The notes below the pieces were generated by a model. The model made no database searches. It was not told the origin of the DNA and was given only the letters and a program-made list of their open reading frames with translations. A stretch of DNA of 64,000 nucleotides from Mesostigma viride (lineage: Eukaryota; Streptophyta; Mesostigmatophyceae; Mesostigmatales; Mesostigmataceae), in NCBI GenBank assembly GCA_009746045.1, contig RPFO01000102.1, positions 2,183,577 to 2,247,576 on the forward strand, read 5' to 3'. The translations under genes were made by a program, and so were the position numbers. Numbering within the stretch: the first letter of the stretch is position 1; every line of letters begins with the position of its first letter. This document shows positions 44,740-55,701 of the stretch, one piece after another.

Positions 44740-46866
44740 CGGGTTGGTCTGTACGCCGCACTTTTGCGATAAAAATCCGGGATAAAGCATATTATGGGCC
44801 TCGACGTATTTTACGCGTATTTTACGTCTGACCACGCGGTTTGGACTTAGAATTTTTCGGGGGTACCAGCGGGCAGCGGGCACTGGCGCGGTGCCCAGGT
44901 TCTGGGCGCGGCGCGCTCACTGCACATTTGAGATTTTTACTACTAGAAGTAGATGCGTACAGTTCTTTTCATATACGAAGGCAAAATGAAAAAAGTTAAA
45001 ACGTTAGCCGCCGACAATCTGGAGCGTCCGATGATGGATCCCACGGACGCGATAAACCCGCTAAGTTAGCGGCTCGGGTCGTCCGTACAAATACTAAATC
45101 ACCAAACAACCAATACAAAACAAGCAAACTACGGAAAACAAACGGCCTTCGGCCCCAACGGTCACAAATCCAACGGAAACGACCCGAAATCGATATAGTC
45201 TCAAGAAAAAAAATTATTAACGCAGCCGCAGGCCACGCCGCCGGACGAAAAACAAAGTGACGTGCTCCGCGAGCAATTTGCTGGCTGGCGATGGCAGGAA
45301 ACGTACGCTAGAAAATTGGGATGGGGAATGCGCAGCCATGGTTTTATACGTCAAAATTTTATGTTTGAAGAGCAAGTACGAAATTTTCTGAGCTGGAGGT
45401 GCGTCAACGGAGTGATACCTGCGTGGGAGAGGTCCGCGTCGCTATCATGGCGACCTGTAAATGGAATGTCGTTGTAGATTTAGGTATTGTAGCATCATGC
45501 TTAATTGCTTTTCGTACTGGGTGCCTAGTAAAATCAGTTTGCTGTTCGTGGAAGGCGTGGGGCCGACGAGTTTCTGGTGTCATCATATTGGAAAGAACGC
45601 TGGATTTTTTGCCACGGGACGTAACTGGCGATGCCGATGGTGAGGCGTACTACCTACCGGGGTACTACCTGCTCTCTTTCTGATGCATTTTCATATGGTT
45701 GCGTTCTTTCCATTTCTCCGAATCCACCTAGTCGCAGACATAGCGTAGCGTTGCGTTTTATTTTCTTAGCCGTGCAGGACGCCATCTTCCTGTGTGAACG
45801 TCCGTTGCCCAAGGATCTGTGATGCTTTTTTCTGGAATATACTAGGCTTGGAAAGCCCCTCTGGATGCTTGCCTGGTCACGGGTTTGGGGCGTCATTTAC
45901 ATTCATGGTGCTTTCTGCGTAAGCTGACTTGCTTCGCACGTGGATTTTCTGGACTCTTCACTGGACTGAAGAGCTCGTCTGCTAGCATGTTTACGTGGTG
46001 TATAAGGTGATCAATCAACTATTTGTTTATAGAAGGTGTGACAATAGAAGGTGTGTTAATTATTTCTTCATCAAGCATGTCAAAAGTAATCTCCACTCGC
46101 TTACAACCAAACAAAAATTTTGCTTTGCTGGGTCTGCTGTGTTTGTGTCTCACGGTGCAGGCTATCCCCTTGGTTGATCAACCAGGTGCTGGCCAGCGGG
46201 GCCATATACTCTTCTTGGCGTTTTTCATCCATGGCATGTCAACCAACGCATGCATGCCAGCCCCTAAACAAGAAAACACTAAGTCACCAAAGAATGGAAT
46301 TCAGGGCATGGTCATGAGCAGGGTAACAGCAGCATTAATATTAAATGGGCATGATGTCAACAGGAAAACACTAAGTCACGTGAGGAAAGTCTTTTTATGA
46401 TCCCAAACAGCCTGGACGTGGCCGTGTGCCAAATTAATTTGTGTAGTCCGCGCATTTCCGGCGCAAGTCGCCGGCCGGACCTTGTGACAGCGCCAGAATC
46501 ATTATTAACATTGTATGACTTTTGTAGGTAGAAAAATGTCTGTGGAGACGCTGTGCGTCGCGCTTAAATATTTTAATATAATTTTAATGAAAAGTTTGAA
46601 ATGTTTCGTAAACCTTACCTAAGCTTAGCCGCTAGGCGGCTAAGCTTAGCCAAACCACATGTGCACATCGATATAGTCTCAAAAAAAAAAAATTCGCAAG
46701 CCTTGCAAAATGTTTGGCCGGTAGGAGACAGCTAGGACTAGGTACATAACGCATAAATAACAGTGTGCCAGCAAATGCCAGCTGTGCTACTGACGGTGTA
46801 ATGCAATATAGCGACGACGAGGCAAGTGCGACTGTGCGACAGTGTGCAGCCATTTTCGATTTGCAG
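44740..46866. other. Interior of hAT-like element, no intact gene
   Basis: AT-rich DNA with short ORFs only. ATCGATATAGTCTCAA followed by an A-run occurs at 45189 and again at 46667. A near-palindrome CTTAGCCGCTAGGCGGCTAAG lies at about 46624. AAAACACTAAGTCAC repeats near 46273 and 46366. No protein domain could be recognised. Confidence 0.5.
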
Positions 46867-47460
46867 CCATGAAGAAGAAAGGGCCTGAATGGGATTTCGT
46901 TCTCGAGAAGAAAGAAGCAGTCACAGATGCTGTTAGTAACAAAACGCAGTTTGTGTCGAATAAGTTCTGCTCATTTTGCAACAAGAAGTTCTAGATCTCA
47001 TACGGGGCGGGGGCAATCAGCGTATTCCGAGTCCGTGCACACTTTGCCGGAATCGCAGGGGAAGGGATGTTACCCTGCGACAAAATTCCACCGAATATCC
47101 GGAGCAGGTTTCTCAGGATGTATAACAACAAGTCGCAGCAGTCAGACGCCAAGAAGCAGCACAATTTGAACAGGGCAATGGCGGAGATGGGAGGGGCAGC
47201 TGCGCCGGCTGACTTGTCGTCGGTTCCCAGCAAAGGCCAGCTGAGCATCACCAAATGGCTGGTTCCCGTCGACGAGAAAGGTGTCCAGCTGCTGGCTGCC
47301 GAATTTTTTATCGAGAACGGCATTGCTTCAATGCGGCTGAGAGCGCCTCTTTCAAGCAGATGGTGGCCGGCATGATCCAGTACAAAGGAGGGCACGTCAC
47401 CCCTCCTTCTCGGAAGTTGTGTCTTATGTCCTCTCATGCATTATATAGTGGATGGCTTTC
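46866..47460 (+). pseudogene. hAT-like transposase N-terminal remnant
   Basis: From an ATG near 46869: KKKGPEWDFVLEKKEAVTDA and FCSFCNKKF resemble a BED-type zinc finger, then a stop. Other frames continue: IPPNIRSRFLRMYNNKSQQ, GVQLLAAEFFIENGIAS, then a shift to AAESASFKQMVAGMIQYKGG and PPSRK. These follow the usual order of the conserved N-terminal blocks of hAT transposases. The catalytic RNase H-like domain is missing. Several frame breaks make it non-functional. Confidence 0.6.
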
Positions 47461-47768
47461 CTTACAATCAATTAATTAATTGAATCCTTACTATTCCCGT
47501 TGCAGCATGCTCCCCCCTGCATTTAACAAATCATAATCAGATAGGATTGCAGGGCATAAATGGAAGATGTTAATAAATAAGCATATACACCAAATTTCAG
47601 TTGTAATAACTGCATGACCATCATCAAGGAGCGTGCTAATTGGGTGACTGACAATTGGACCACAAAAACTGTCGCGCATTTTACCACCGCGTATTTTATA
47701 CCCCCCACGTATAATACGCGTATTTTAAGTCCACGTATTATACCCCGCACACGTATTTTCCAACCTGG

Positions 47769-50700
47769 GTGCATATCGATGGTGAAAATTTTCTGATCCT
47801 AAAAGACACATGGTCCAGATTCACTGTCATGGAACCCCTACCTGGAATGGCTAAAGAGCAACTGCGTGCAGCACTTGTGATAGCATTGCCCAGATTCTAC
47901 CCAGTTGACACTACTATACTGCTTGATCAACAGTTTAGCTGTCTGGCTGAGTGTGAAGGATGGGATGCTAATATTGAGATTGCTGGATTGCAAGATCATG
48001 AAGGGCAGGGTGTCATTGAAAGAACCATCAGGTCAGTCAAAACTTTAGTGGCGAAATCCACTGACCTGAAAGCCACATCTGGAAGCTATGCTGACAGAGC
48101 ACTGTGGTGCAGTGAAATCTGTGCTACACTTAACCTTAGACCTGTGTTGCATGCACCATGGGGGGAAATCCTCCCCATTGGCTTACAGGCAGGTGTGTAC
48201 CCTCCAGAGGTATTAGCTCTGTATAACACAGTACGGGCTAAAGTGGCTGATAAGCTAGCTGAAAAGGACATAACACACCCCGGAACAGTATTCCAACTGG
48301 GTGAACAAGTCCTATATTTCAAAGAAACCAAACATGGCAAGACAGGCATGTGGTATGGTCCGTGCACTGTTCTAAGAATGACCAAAAAAGGAAAAAATAT
48401 GGATTTTCGAAGTTTGGAAACAGGGAGAAAACACAGGGTGAGCAGTCATAGAGTTAAGAAGTATTTCCCTCCTTTGGCAGACGTGCCAGGGGAAGAGCCC
48501 TTGAACATGGATTCCCTCCTTAACTCTGGTGAGCAAGCAGAACCACCCAGCATTCCAACACCAGGAGCTGATGATGGCACTACCACACCCTCTGTCATTC
48601 CTCCACCCCTCAGTGAGGTACGTGTCACCCCACAACCTGGTGTAAGTCCCTCTGGGCAGAGTTCAACCAGGCATGAGGTACCAGAGCAAAACAAAGGCAA
48701 TCCAGCTGAGTTCAAATCCAAGCTAGAAAAAGCCCTGGCAGCTCTGCATAAGGCTCACAAGAGCAAGGCTAAACAAGCCTCAGGTTTGGCCAAGGTCTCT
48801 GCTGTGTGCTCCGATTATAGCCAGGAATCCTGCATCCTAGCTGTGGACACTCAGGCACAGGTCAGTGTGATCAGTGCACAAGCCATTCCTGGTCTGCAAC
48901 TTGCACCCTCACCATGGACACAGGTGCAAGATTTTTCAGGCAAAACAACCTTAGATGTGTTGGGTCAAGTAATGATCCCCATACTTGGCATCCAGACACC
49001 TTTCCAGGTAGTGGAAGGGTACATGGGCAATGCTTTGTTGGGAGAACCCTTTATCTCTTACCCAGGTGTCACCATCACTGCTAGCCAGCTGCGTGTGACT
49101 GGGGTAGGAGCCATTCCCTTGGATCACTACAAGATTCCATTGTCCCAACTGGTTCATGGATTAGATGCCTATATCAAGGCCATTAACATCAAATATGGGC
49201 CAGGTGAAATCCCTGACCTAGAGAAAAAGGTGCACAATCAAAGGCCACACCCGCAGTCCTTTGGGGTTGGAAAGTGGGACTTAGCCATGCACTCTCCTCA
49301 CAACTATGATGCTCTAATCCAACAATGCAAAACACAAAAAGGGTTTCAAAAATGGATCCAAGCCATTAGGCACCAAGCCCGCGAAGAGTGGGTGCTGCCA
49401 AACCCTAAGCATCCTGACTATAAGCCACCTGTCACTCCTGTCTGGGAAATTCCAGAAGGTGCCAAAAAGTTGAGACTCAAGTTTGTGCTAAAACACAAGG
49501 CACAGCCAGTAGGCTCACCTATATATCATGCTAGGCCATGTGTGACAGAATTAAAAGGCATGTCAAAACTGTCCAAGGGTGAACTCTACACTCCTGGGCT
49601 GCAGCAAACATCCCTCAGGATACTGCTCTCTGTCTTCCTCCACCATCTCAATGCTGGCCAAGATTATGCCTGCAAAGCTACTGATATCAAAAGGGCTTTC
49701 CTTAGAGGGGACCCTGATAAAGCGCAAGATGTGTGGAAGGGTCAGGTCTATGTGGTTCCCACCCCTGCTGCATGGGCACATGATATTGATGAGCCATATC
49801 TACTCCTAAATCTAGGGGTGGAAGGTTTGCAAAGTGCTCCCACTATCTTCAGAAAATCAGCAGAAGAGGTGTTCAAGAAACTTAATGCCACTTATGATGA
49901 TCTGGACCCTTGTCTCTTTGCTGTGCCCACACCCTCTGGCTTGCTCCTGTTTGTGTGGCATGGTGATGACCAACTGATTTGTGGACCAAGAGCTGAAGTT
50001 GACAAGTTCATTCAGCAGGTTCAGCAGTCATATGAGATTGGAAAGCAGACAGAGCTGGGGCCAGAACCCCTACAGTTCTGTGGCATAATGCTAGCACTGG
50101 AAGAGCAACAGGAACAGTGGGTGTGTACTCTATCCCCGCCTGCCCAGTACTTAGAAGAATGCCTAGAGCTGCTTGATATTCCGTGCATTCCTGCTCACAT
50201 GTGTGCTACTGTCAAAGGAAAATTAGGGTGGCTGAGTGCTATCTGTGCACCTCATCTGGCAGTGGTCAGCAGGATTGATGACACAGTATTACAAACCATG
50301 AAACCTAAGGATCTCCAGAAGCTACTAAAGGCTGGACCTTCCCTTGTCATTCATCCACTCAACCTCATGGAAGATATTCACATTAACTGTCTGATGGACA
50401 GCTCCATGGAGAGTAGGGTAATAACAAAAATGGATGCCAGGGAGGCTGGGGTGTTCTTCCTTACCAACAAGGGAGACTATATGTCCATGGTGTCGTGGTA
50501 CAGCAGATTGCATCGCAGAAAAGCTGTTGGCAGTAACTCTGCTGAGTGCCGTGCTGTGGTGTCTGCTGTGCAGCATGCTCGATCCCTTCAGCACATACTA
50601 ACCTGGTTGCAAACTCAGGCTGGCAGCAAGGCTGATGTGCATGCTCACTTACACACTGACAGTCAGTCAGTCATTAGTTTCCTTAACAAGAAATCTGTGA

Positions 50701-50894
50701 CTGCTGCTGTGCATACTGATCTGGACTGGGTGATTTTGAAACAGGAAACAAGCTATTTTTCCAGCTGGCAGCATCTGCCAGACGAGGAGAACCTGGCTGA
50801 CGCATTGACCAAGATTCCGTCATTAGCAGCAACCCAGTACCAGCTTCTGTGTGATGCAATGAATCCCTATCTGTCTAGTCAGACAAATGGATGA
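47769..50894 (+). CDS. pol: Copia pol: integrase core, retropepsin-like, RT, RNase H
   Basis: An uninterrupted frame to TGA 50892-50894; the integrase N-terminus is before the hAT insert. Residues 1-230 hold the integrase core (HIDGENFLILKDTWSRFT; Glu in GQGVIERTIRSVK). Residues about 350-450 look like a retropepsin (ILAVDTQAQVSVIS ... NALLGEPFISYPGV), with DTQA where DTGA/DSGA is usual. RT spans about 560-830 with TDIKRAFLRGD and the active site WHGDDQLI, HGDD instead of YVDD. RNase H is at about 880-1030 (HTDSQSVISFLN, ENLADALTKIP). The order INT-PR-RT differs from the copia standard PR-INT-RT. Confidence 0.9.
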   Translation: MHIDGENFLILKDTWSRFTVMEPLPGMAKEQLRAALVIALPRFYPVDTTILLDQQFSCLAECEGWDANIEIAGLQDHEGQGVIERTIRSVKTLVAKSTDLKATSGSYADRALWCSEICATLNLRPVLHAPWGEILPIGLQAGVYPPEVLALYNTVRAKVADKLAEKDITHPGTVFQLGEQVLYFKETKHGKTGMWYGPCTVLRMTKKGKNMDFRSLETGRKHRVSSHRVKKYFPPLADVPGEEPLNMDSLLNSGEQAEPPSIPTPGADDGTTTPSVIPPPLSEVRVTPQPGVSPSGQSSTRHEVPEQNKGNPAEFKSKLEKALAALHKAHKSKAKQASGLAKVSAVCSDYSQESCILAVDTQAQVSVISAQAIPGLQLAPSPWTQVQDFSGKTTLDVLGQVMIPILGIQTPFQVVEGYMGNALLGEPFISYPGVTITASQLRVTGVGAIPLDHYKIPLSQLVHGLDAYIKAINIKYGPGEIPDLEKKVHNQRPHPQSFGVGKWDLAMHSPHNYDALIQQCKTQKGFQKWIQAIRHQAREEWVLPNPKHPDYKPPVTPVWEIPEGAKKLRLKFVLKHKAQPVGSPIYHARPCVTELKGMSKLSKGELYTPGLQQTSLRILLSVFLHHLNAGQDYACKATDIKRAFLRGDPDKAQDVWKGQVYVVPTPAAWAHDIDEPYLLLNLGVEGLQSAPTIFRKSAEEVFKKLNATYDDLDPCLFAVPTPSGLLLFVWHGDDQLICGPRAEVDKFIQQVQQSYEIGKQTELGPEPLQFCGIMLALEEQQEQWVCTLSPPAQYLEECLELLDIPCIPAHMCATVKGKLGWLSAICAPHLAVVSRIDDTVLQTMKPKDLQKLLKAGPSLVIHPLNLMEDIHINCLMDSSMESRVITKMDAREAGVFFLTNKGDYMSMVSWYSRLHRRKAVGSNSAECRAVVSAVQHARSLQHILTWLQTQAGSKADVHAHLHTDSQSVISFLNKKSVTAAVHTDLDWVILKQETSYFSSWQHLPDEENLADALTKIPSLAATQYQLLCDAMNPYLSSQTNG

Positions 50895-51255
50895 TGAAAT
50901 AGGGCACTCCAGACTAATGGTGCAGACTATGGTCTTTCCCAGCTGGTGGCAACTTGGCAACAAACATAATAATTTCTTGATGTGCCCCCTGGTTTTTCCA
51001 TAGCCACTCATCACTCCACTGACTTGTACAAACATGGGATCCTAGGTTCAGAAACCTCAAAGACACTGTCAGATTTAAAGGCAATGGGGTCTGTGGGCGC
51101 TTTAATTCACAACTTCCATTGTGGTCTGATATGAGTTTTCCTGTACCAATGTCTTATTCATGATATTGCCAAGTAACCTGAAAAAAAAAGGAATAAAAAC
51201 TGGAGGTGCAGCACTGATGCATAAAAAGAATAAAAGAATAAAAGAATAAAACTGG
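50895..51255. other. Copia 3' untranslated region
   Basis: 361 bases between the pol stop and the 3' LTR. Just before the LTR a purine-rich repeat, AAAAGAATAAAAGAATAAAA (51224-51252), is the likely polypurine region. Nothing else is recognised. Confidence 0.6.
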
Positions 51256-51698
51256 AGTTAGCCTCTAGTCGTGGACATAGGCTAAGTACCAGATAGCAAT
51301 GTGCTATCTGGGGTTTCGCACGTGTAGGCTGGGTCAGAAGTCCCGGCTATATGTGATTCGGCAGGCTAGACTATTAGATAGCCGAGTCCTGGTGACGGAC
51401 GCCAGTACCCAAGTAGGATTGGCGGTACGGCGTCGCCAGTACCCACTCGGGACTGGCATTGAGGTGTCGGATGTTGGACGAGGGTCCTGAGAGTCTAGCA
51501 GTGGCGTCGCGCCACTCAGGCTGCACCACAGAGCCCAACGGCCACTGTCGGCTGCTCCAGACGTGGCAGCCGGGCAGGGCGTTGCTTGTCGAGAATGCTA
51601 AATGCCCTTGTGCACGTTGTGTGCGGGGCTTGTGATTTATTGTAATAAACACATGCGTTAGGCCATTGAGCATTGAGAGGTCCATTCGTTTATTAACT
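51256..51698 (+). repeat. 3' LTR of copia element
   Basis: 443 bp, same ends as the copy at 22230-22672, with four substitutions by eye. TSD CCAGC follows at 51699-51703. Confidence 0.95.
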
Positions 51699-51703
51699 CC
51701 AGC

Positions 51704-52157
51704 TGCGGTTTAGGCCAGGGCAGTATGTTTTCCTAAGCACTCAGCTGAAGAACTCTTTGGATATGGAGACGGGGCCCACCATTTTGCGCATTGTGGCTAT
51801 CAAACGGCATCGGGAGTGGCAATTTTGGAGGGCGCTGACGGGAGCCGTACGACTAACAACGTCAGCAATCTCAGTCCCTGCTCGCTGCCCAACTTGGTCC
51901 ACGACCTCCAACCGCACACGTCTCGCCAAGTCAAGGACGCCCAGTGTCAGGTTTGTCACCGGGTCGATCAGGCGGAGTCCATGTTATTGTGTGATCAGTG
52001 TAACTGTGGTTGGCACATGCAGTGTTTGCAGCCAGTGGTCACCAGCATTCCGGAGGGGGATTGGTTTTGTCCAGTGTGCACCGCTGCGCAGTTTACCTCC
52101 CGCAGCTTGACTGCGGTCACCGCTGCCCTTGTCTTGGTACGATCGCTGTCTTCGTGA
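51704..52157 (+). pseudogene. Gypsy pol 3' segment with PHD finger
   Basis: This continues the integrase frame broken at 22229: the joined frame reads through the TSD into LRFRPGQYVFL, the usual post-integrase strand. A shift near 51805 leads to ASGVAILEGADG and VSNLSPC. A PHD finger then follows (C4HC3: CQVCHRVDQ..., LLCDQCNCGWHMQC, WFCPVC). PHD fingers read histone H3 tails, so this could have guided integration as chromodomains do in chromoviruses. The frame ends at 52157. Confidence 0.8.
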
Positions 52158-52379
52158 TGGGGCCGGTCGCCAGCGAGGGGGGTAATTGATACATATGGCA
52201 GTGACGTCTCCCAAAGATGTGGCAGCTGCATGTGCTGGACCAGGCCAGGCATTTCAGCTTTATAGCTCACCTGGGGTTCCCAAAAGCTGAATGGCCAGGA
52301 CATTATTATAGTGACATGCCGGAGATAGTTGCACGCAAACGTGACATGCCCACCTTGACGACCAACGCGGCAAGTATGC

Positions 52380-54060
52380 TTGGGTTCGCCTGCGCCACGC
52401 CCAACGACCCGCTGGTGGCGCACAACCAGCGCGCCCGACGCTGCCGGGTTCGCCACAACAGCAGCTGGACCTCTGGTACTCCTCCCAGTCTCGGCTCCTT
52501 GGTGCCCGGCCCCAGCCCCCCCCGCCGCTTGGTCCGTTGGCGGCCGCCCGTCCGGCGCCGGCGTCCGGTGTCCCGGCCCCGCCCACGCGGCCCACGCCGC
52601 CGAGTCGGACTACACGTACCCCCATCTTAAAATTTCGTCGCCCCTGGCCGACCCTGACGAGCTGCTGCCGTTCACGGCGACCGAGTTATGCACCGCCGCC
52701 CGCCAGCTCCGCTCAGTCTACGCTGCCGTTGGCCCCGACCAGCTCCCCGCACCTGTGGTTAAACTGGCGGCGCTCACGCAGTTTCTGCTCGACGTCTGCA
52801 ACCGGCTTCTGCTGGCTGATGCCCCGCCTATCCCTGAATGGCAACACAGCTTCCGGGTGATGCTCTACAAAAACAAAGGTTCTCTTGGCGACCCCGCCAA
52901 CTACCGAGGAGTCTATTTGCATCCAGAGTGCCGCGCTCAAGTTGTTCATGCGCATGATCCTCAACCGCCTTCATTCTGCTCGCGACCGTCACTTGGTGGA
53001 AAGCCAACCGGGGTTCCCGCCTGGTCGCAACACCGTCATGGCCATCTTCGTCGTGCCCCGCCTCATTGAGGAGATCGCACCGATACTGCAGCCTGGTGAG
53101 TTTCCTGCCGTCGATCTTAACCTTTGTCGACTTTATCAAGGCATTCGACTCCGTGTTCTCTGGGACGCTCTTTGGTCCGTTCTCGCCTGCACTCGCATCC
53201 CCATGCACCCCCCTGATTGCTGTCATCCGCTCGCTGTATGAGGGTTCGACCACCTCGGTGCGCACTCAACACGGCACTACCGGCCCGCCAATGATGTCCA
53301 CTGCAGACAGGCGTCTGCATGGCAGGGCTGCGTCCTGTCACCGTACCTGTTCATTATTGTAGTGGACTATGTTGTGCGCCAAGCACTTGCCCGCTAAGTT
53401 TGCTAGCATTGCTGGCCGCGCCCCTCCTGGCCTCGCGATTCAGAACGAGACCGGGGTCCAAGGGGGGCCGGCTAACACTGGGCGGAATTTACTCGCTGAG
53501 CTCATTTACGCCGACGACATCACCCTCATTAAGAGCAGCCGGACTAGTGCCGAGGGGGCGGCCAGGCCGAGGGCCATGGCTTCCGTCTTGGGGCTGATTT
53601 CGAGACCAGCAGCCCGGGCCTCGAGAGCCAGGCAGTCCAACCAAAGCCCCAGCTTTGGTTGGACTGCCTGGCTCTCGAGGCCCGGGCTGCTGGTCTCGAA
53701 ATCAGCCCCAAGACGGAAGCCATGGCCCTCGGCCTGGCCGCCCCCCCCCCTGAGCTCCGCCTCTTAGACGACACCCCAGTGCCCTTCCCCGCTTCCGGTC
53801 TCTTCAAGCTGCTCTGCAGCTGGCTCCCCCACTGCGAGGACGACATGACGACTCGGATTGGTATATGGCCTGGGCACAGCTCCACGAGCACCGTCGCTGG
53901 TGGAGCAGCCCCGCCCTGCCCCGGACTGTCAAACGCGACCTCTTCAAGGTCGTCATCCTCACGACCCTGACCTATGGCGCCGAGACCTGGACGCTGACGC
54001 AGGATCGAGCTGGAGCAGCGACTCGACGGCGCGGTCACCAAGACGGCTGCGTAGTGTGCT
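52380..54060 (+). pseudogene. Non-LTR (LINE) reverse transcriptase, decayed
   Basis: Pieces in several frames: PFTATELCTAARQLRSVYAA, FRVMLYKNKGSLGDPANYRG, QPGFPPGRNTVMAIF, FVDFIKAFDSV, then YADDITLIKSS near 53510, the RT active site. After the palindrome, ALEARAAGLEISPKTEAMAL and SGLFKLLCSWLPHCEDD follow, as expected downstream of a LINE RT. Many frameshifts and stops are present. The N-terminal endonuclease is not recognisable in 52158-52380. The 3' end lies near 54060. Confidence 0.75.
53554..53745. repeat. Perfect palindrome, 94-bp arms, 4-base loop
   Basis: The left arm 53554-53647 is the exact reverse complement of 53652-53745 as far as I can read, with spacer CCCA. The right arm is genuine LINE coding sequence (ALEARAAGLEISPK), so the left arm is an inverted copy placed directly beside it. 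Confidence 0.9.
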
Positions 54061-55640
54061 CAATATACCATTTAGCCTGCACATTAGCCATGAGGATTAA
54101 GGGGATGGGACATATCTAAAGTGCACTTTTCTGGAAAACAGACCTGTGCATGGGATTAAAATCCAGTGATGCTTGGGAACCATAAATATGTGAAAAAAAA
54201 AATTTTCCAGCCACTTGGGGGTGGTACTACCCCCTAGCATGACCCAGTTATGAGCTAAAAATAGAAAAAGACGCTATTTTTGGCCGATTTTTCTTAGGAG
54301 ACTGGGCAAACATAATGTGACCAAACCACATATTTTCCTAAAATCCCCACCCTTGCAAATAAATCTGGCTACTCAGGACCACAAAATAAGCACGTTTAGA
54401 CTATTTGATGGGGTTTAGCCCAAAACACGTATTTTTTTGGTCCTAAAAAAATAAATCAAATAGTAGACACATGCAGCTGGGTCAGTGATGATATTTATAC
54501 TAGGCATAGGGTGGGAATTTCACTCTCACAAAGTTTGAGCTCATTCTGAGCACGTTTACTCATGTTGATGGGTGTAAACATGCAAAAAAAAAATGACAGA
54601 AAATCCCGGTTATGAGCACAAACAACAGACCTATTACACCCTAGCCCACCACCAACTGGGCCAAACCAAGTCAAATTAATTCATTTATGATGTTAAAAAG
54701 CTTGCCACAAAATCCCAGGTCATTCTGAGCTAGTTTGCCCTTAGTACATCATGTTATAGCTGCCATCCTGCATGCTTGGTACACCGTGGCATGAGGGACA
54801 CCATAAGCACATTCCTAAGCTTGCCCCCTGCAAATTGGGCAGAAGCACATAAAGCAAATGCTAGATGCTTGAAGAAGACATCCACCGACTCTTAAATCAT
54901 TACGCAAGCAGGCATGCCCACTTGCGGGAATCACCTCATAGCTAATACCCAGTCATGATGCTTAAGGATAAAAGGGCCATCCTTTATTGTCATAATAAGC
55001 ACCTGCAGATCCTTATCATCTAGGAAGCCCCAGCCATGTTTAATGGAAGCAAAACATATAGGAAGGAGATAACTATATCACACATGCTCACCTTCCTAGC
55101 TACAACTTCACACCTTGTTTTCCAGCAGGCTGAAGAGCCAAGACAAGCGTTTAGTGAGCTCGCCAGCTCCTTGCAACGTTGATGCCGCTCCCAGGCAGTG
55201 CACTTTTCTGATTTACCATATGCTTCCCATATTATTAGGCACAGGCGCCTGGGCCTCGCCGGGCACCTCGCACGCACAGATCATGTGTGTAGACACGGTG
55301 GATAGCTCAGCAGGCACCAAGCCTGCGCAACCTGGGCGTTTTGTTCTCACATTGCGTGCCCCGGGCCGAGCGCAGCCCGGGGGCGTCACCCGTGGAGTCA
55401 CCTTCCGGGATAGGCTAGGCATGGATTGTGTTACCCACGTCGCAATGGGCTCACGCCAGGGCAGCCCCCTAGCTAGCATGTCTGTCATCTGCATGGAGGC
55501 AGATGGCCGGTTCGCAAGGATAGGTGGCCGGTAGTAATGAAGGAGACCACCCCCAAGTCAGTGGGGGCTCCGCGTGTGACCAAGTATGGCATTCACAGTG
55601 ATTTGGGCCGTAGTGCCCACAACCCGTAACTAGGTCTTAG
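54061..55640. other. Non-coding, no recognisable gene
   Basis: Mostly AT-rich with A-runs (54198, 54590), then more balanced DNA from 55000. ORFs are short and show no domain. No repeat structure is evident at this scale. It may be an older transposon body. Confidence 0.45.
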
Positions 55641-55701
55641 ATTCATTAATTAATTATTAGACACGTGACTGCGTCACGTGCGCATAAGTCCTCAGTCACT
55701 G

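Larger units (their letters stand above)
44739..47768. mobile_element. hAT-like DNA transposon inserted in copia integrase
   Basis: An 8-bp target-site duplication, GTGCATAT (44731-44738 and 47769-47776), flanks the insert. The ends are short inverted repeats, CCGGGTTGG on the left and CCAACCTGG on the right. Subterminal repeats of CGCGTATTTTA / ACGTATTTTA type lie near both ends. An 8-bp TSD with short TIRs fits the hAT superfamily (KDZ elements also make 8 bp). A BED-finger and hAT-like transposase remnant at 46.9-47.4 kb supports hAT. Removing it restores the integrase core frame. Confidence 0.8.
22230..51698 (+). mobile_element. Ty1/copia element carrying two nested insertions
   Basis: Defined by paired 443-bp LTRs with 5-bp inverted ends (AGTTA...TAACT) and TSD CCAGC. 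The internal order is gag, integrase, a retropepsin-like domain, RT and RNase H. It is interrupted by virus-derived DNA (about 24.72-43.8 kb) in gag and by a hAT-like element (44739-47768) in integrase. Without these inserts the element would be about 7.4 kb. The LTRs differ at only four positions that I could find, so it is young, and both inserts are younger still. Confidence 0.93.

Noticed and set aside
45189-46682. 16-base direct repeats as a target-site duplication of a nested retroposon
   Set aside because: Both copies are followed by A-runs, so similarity extends beyond the repeat; it looks like a dispersed repeat rather than a TSD.
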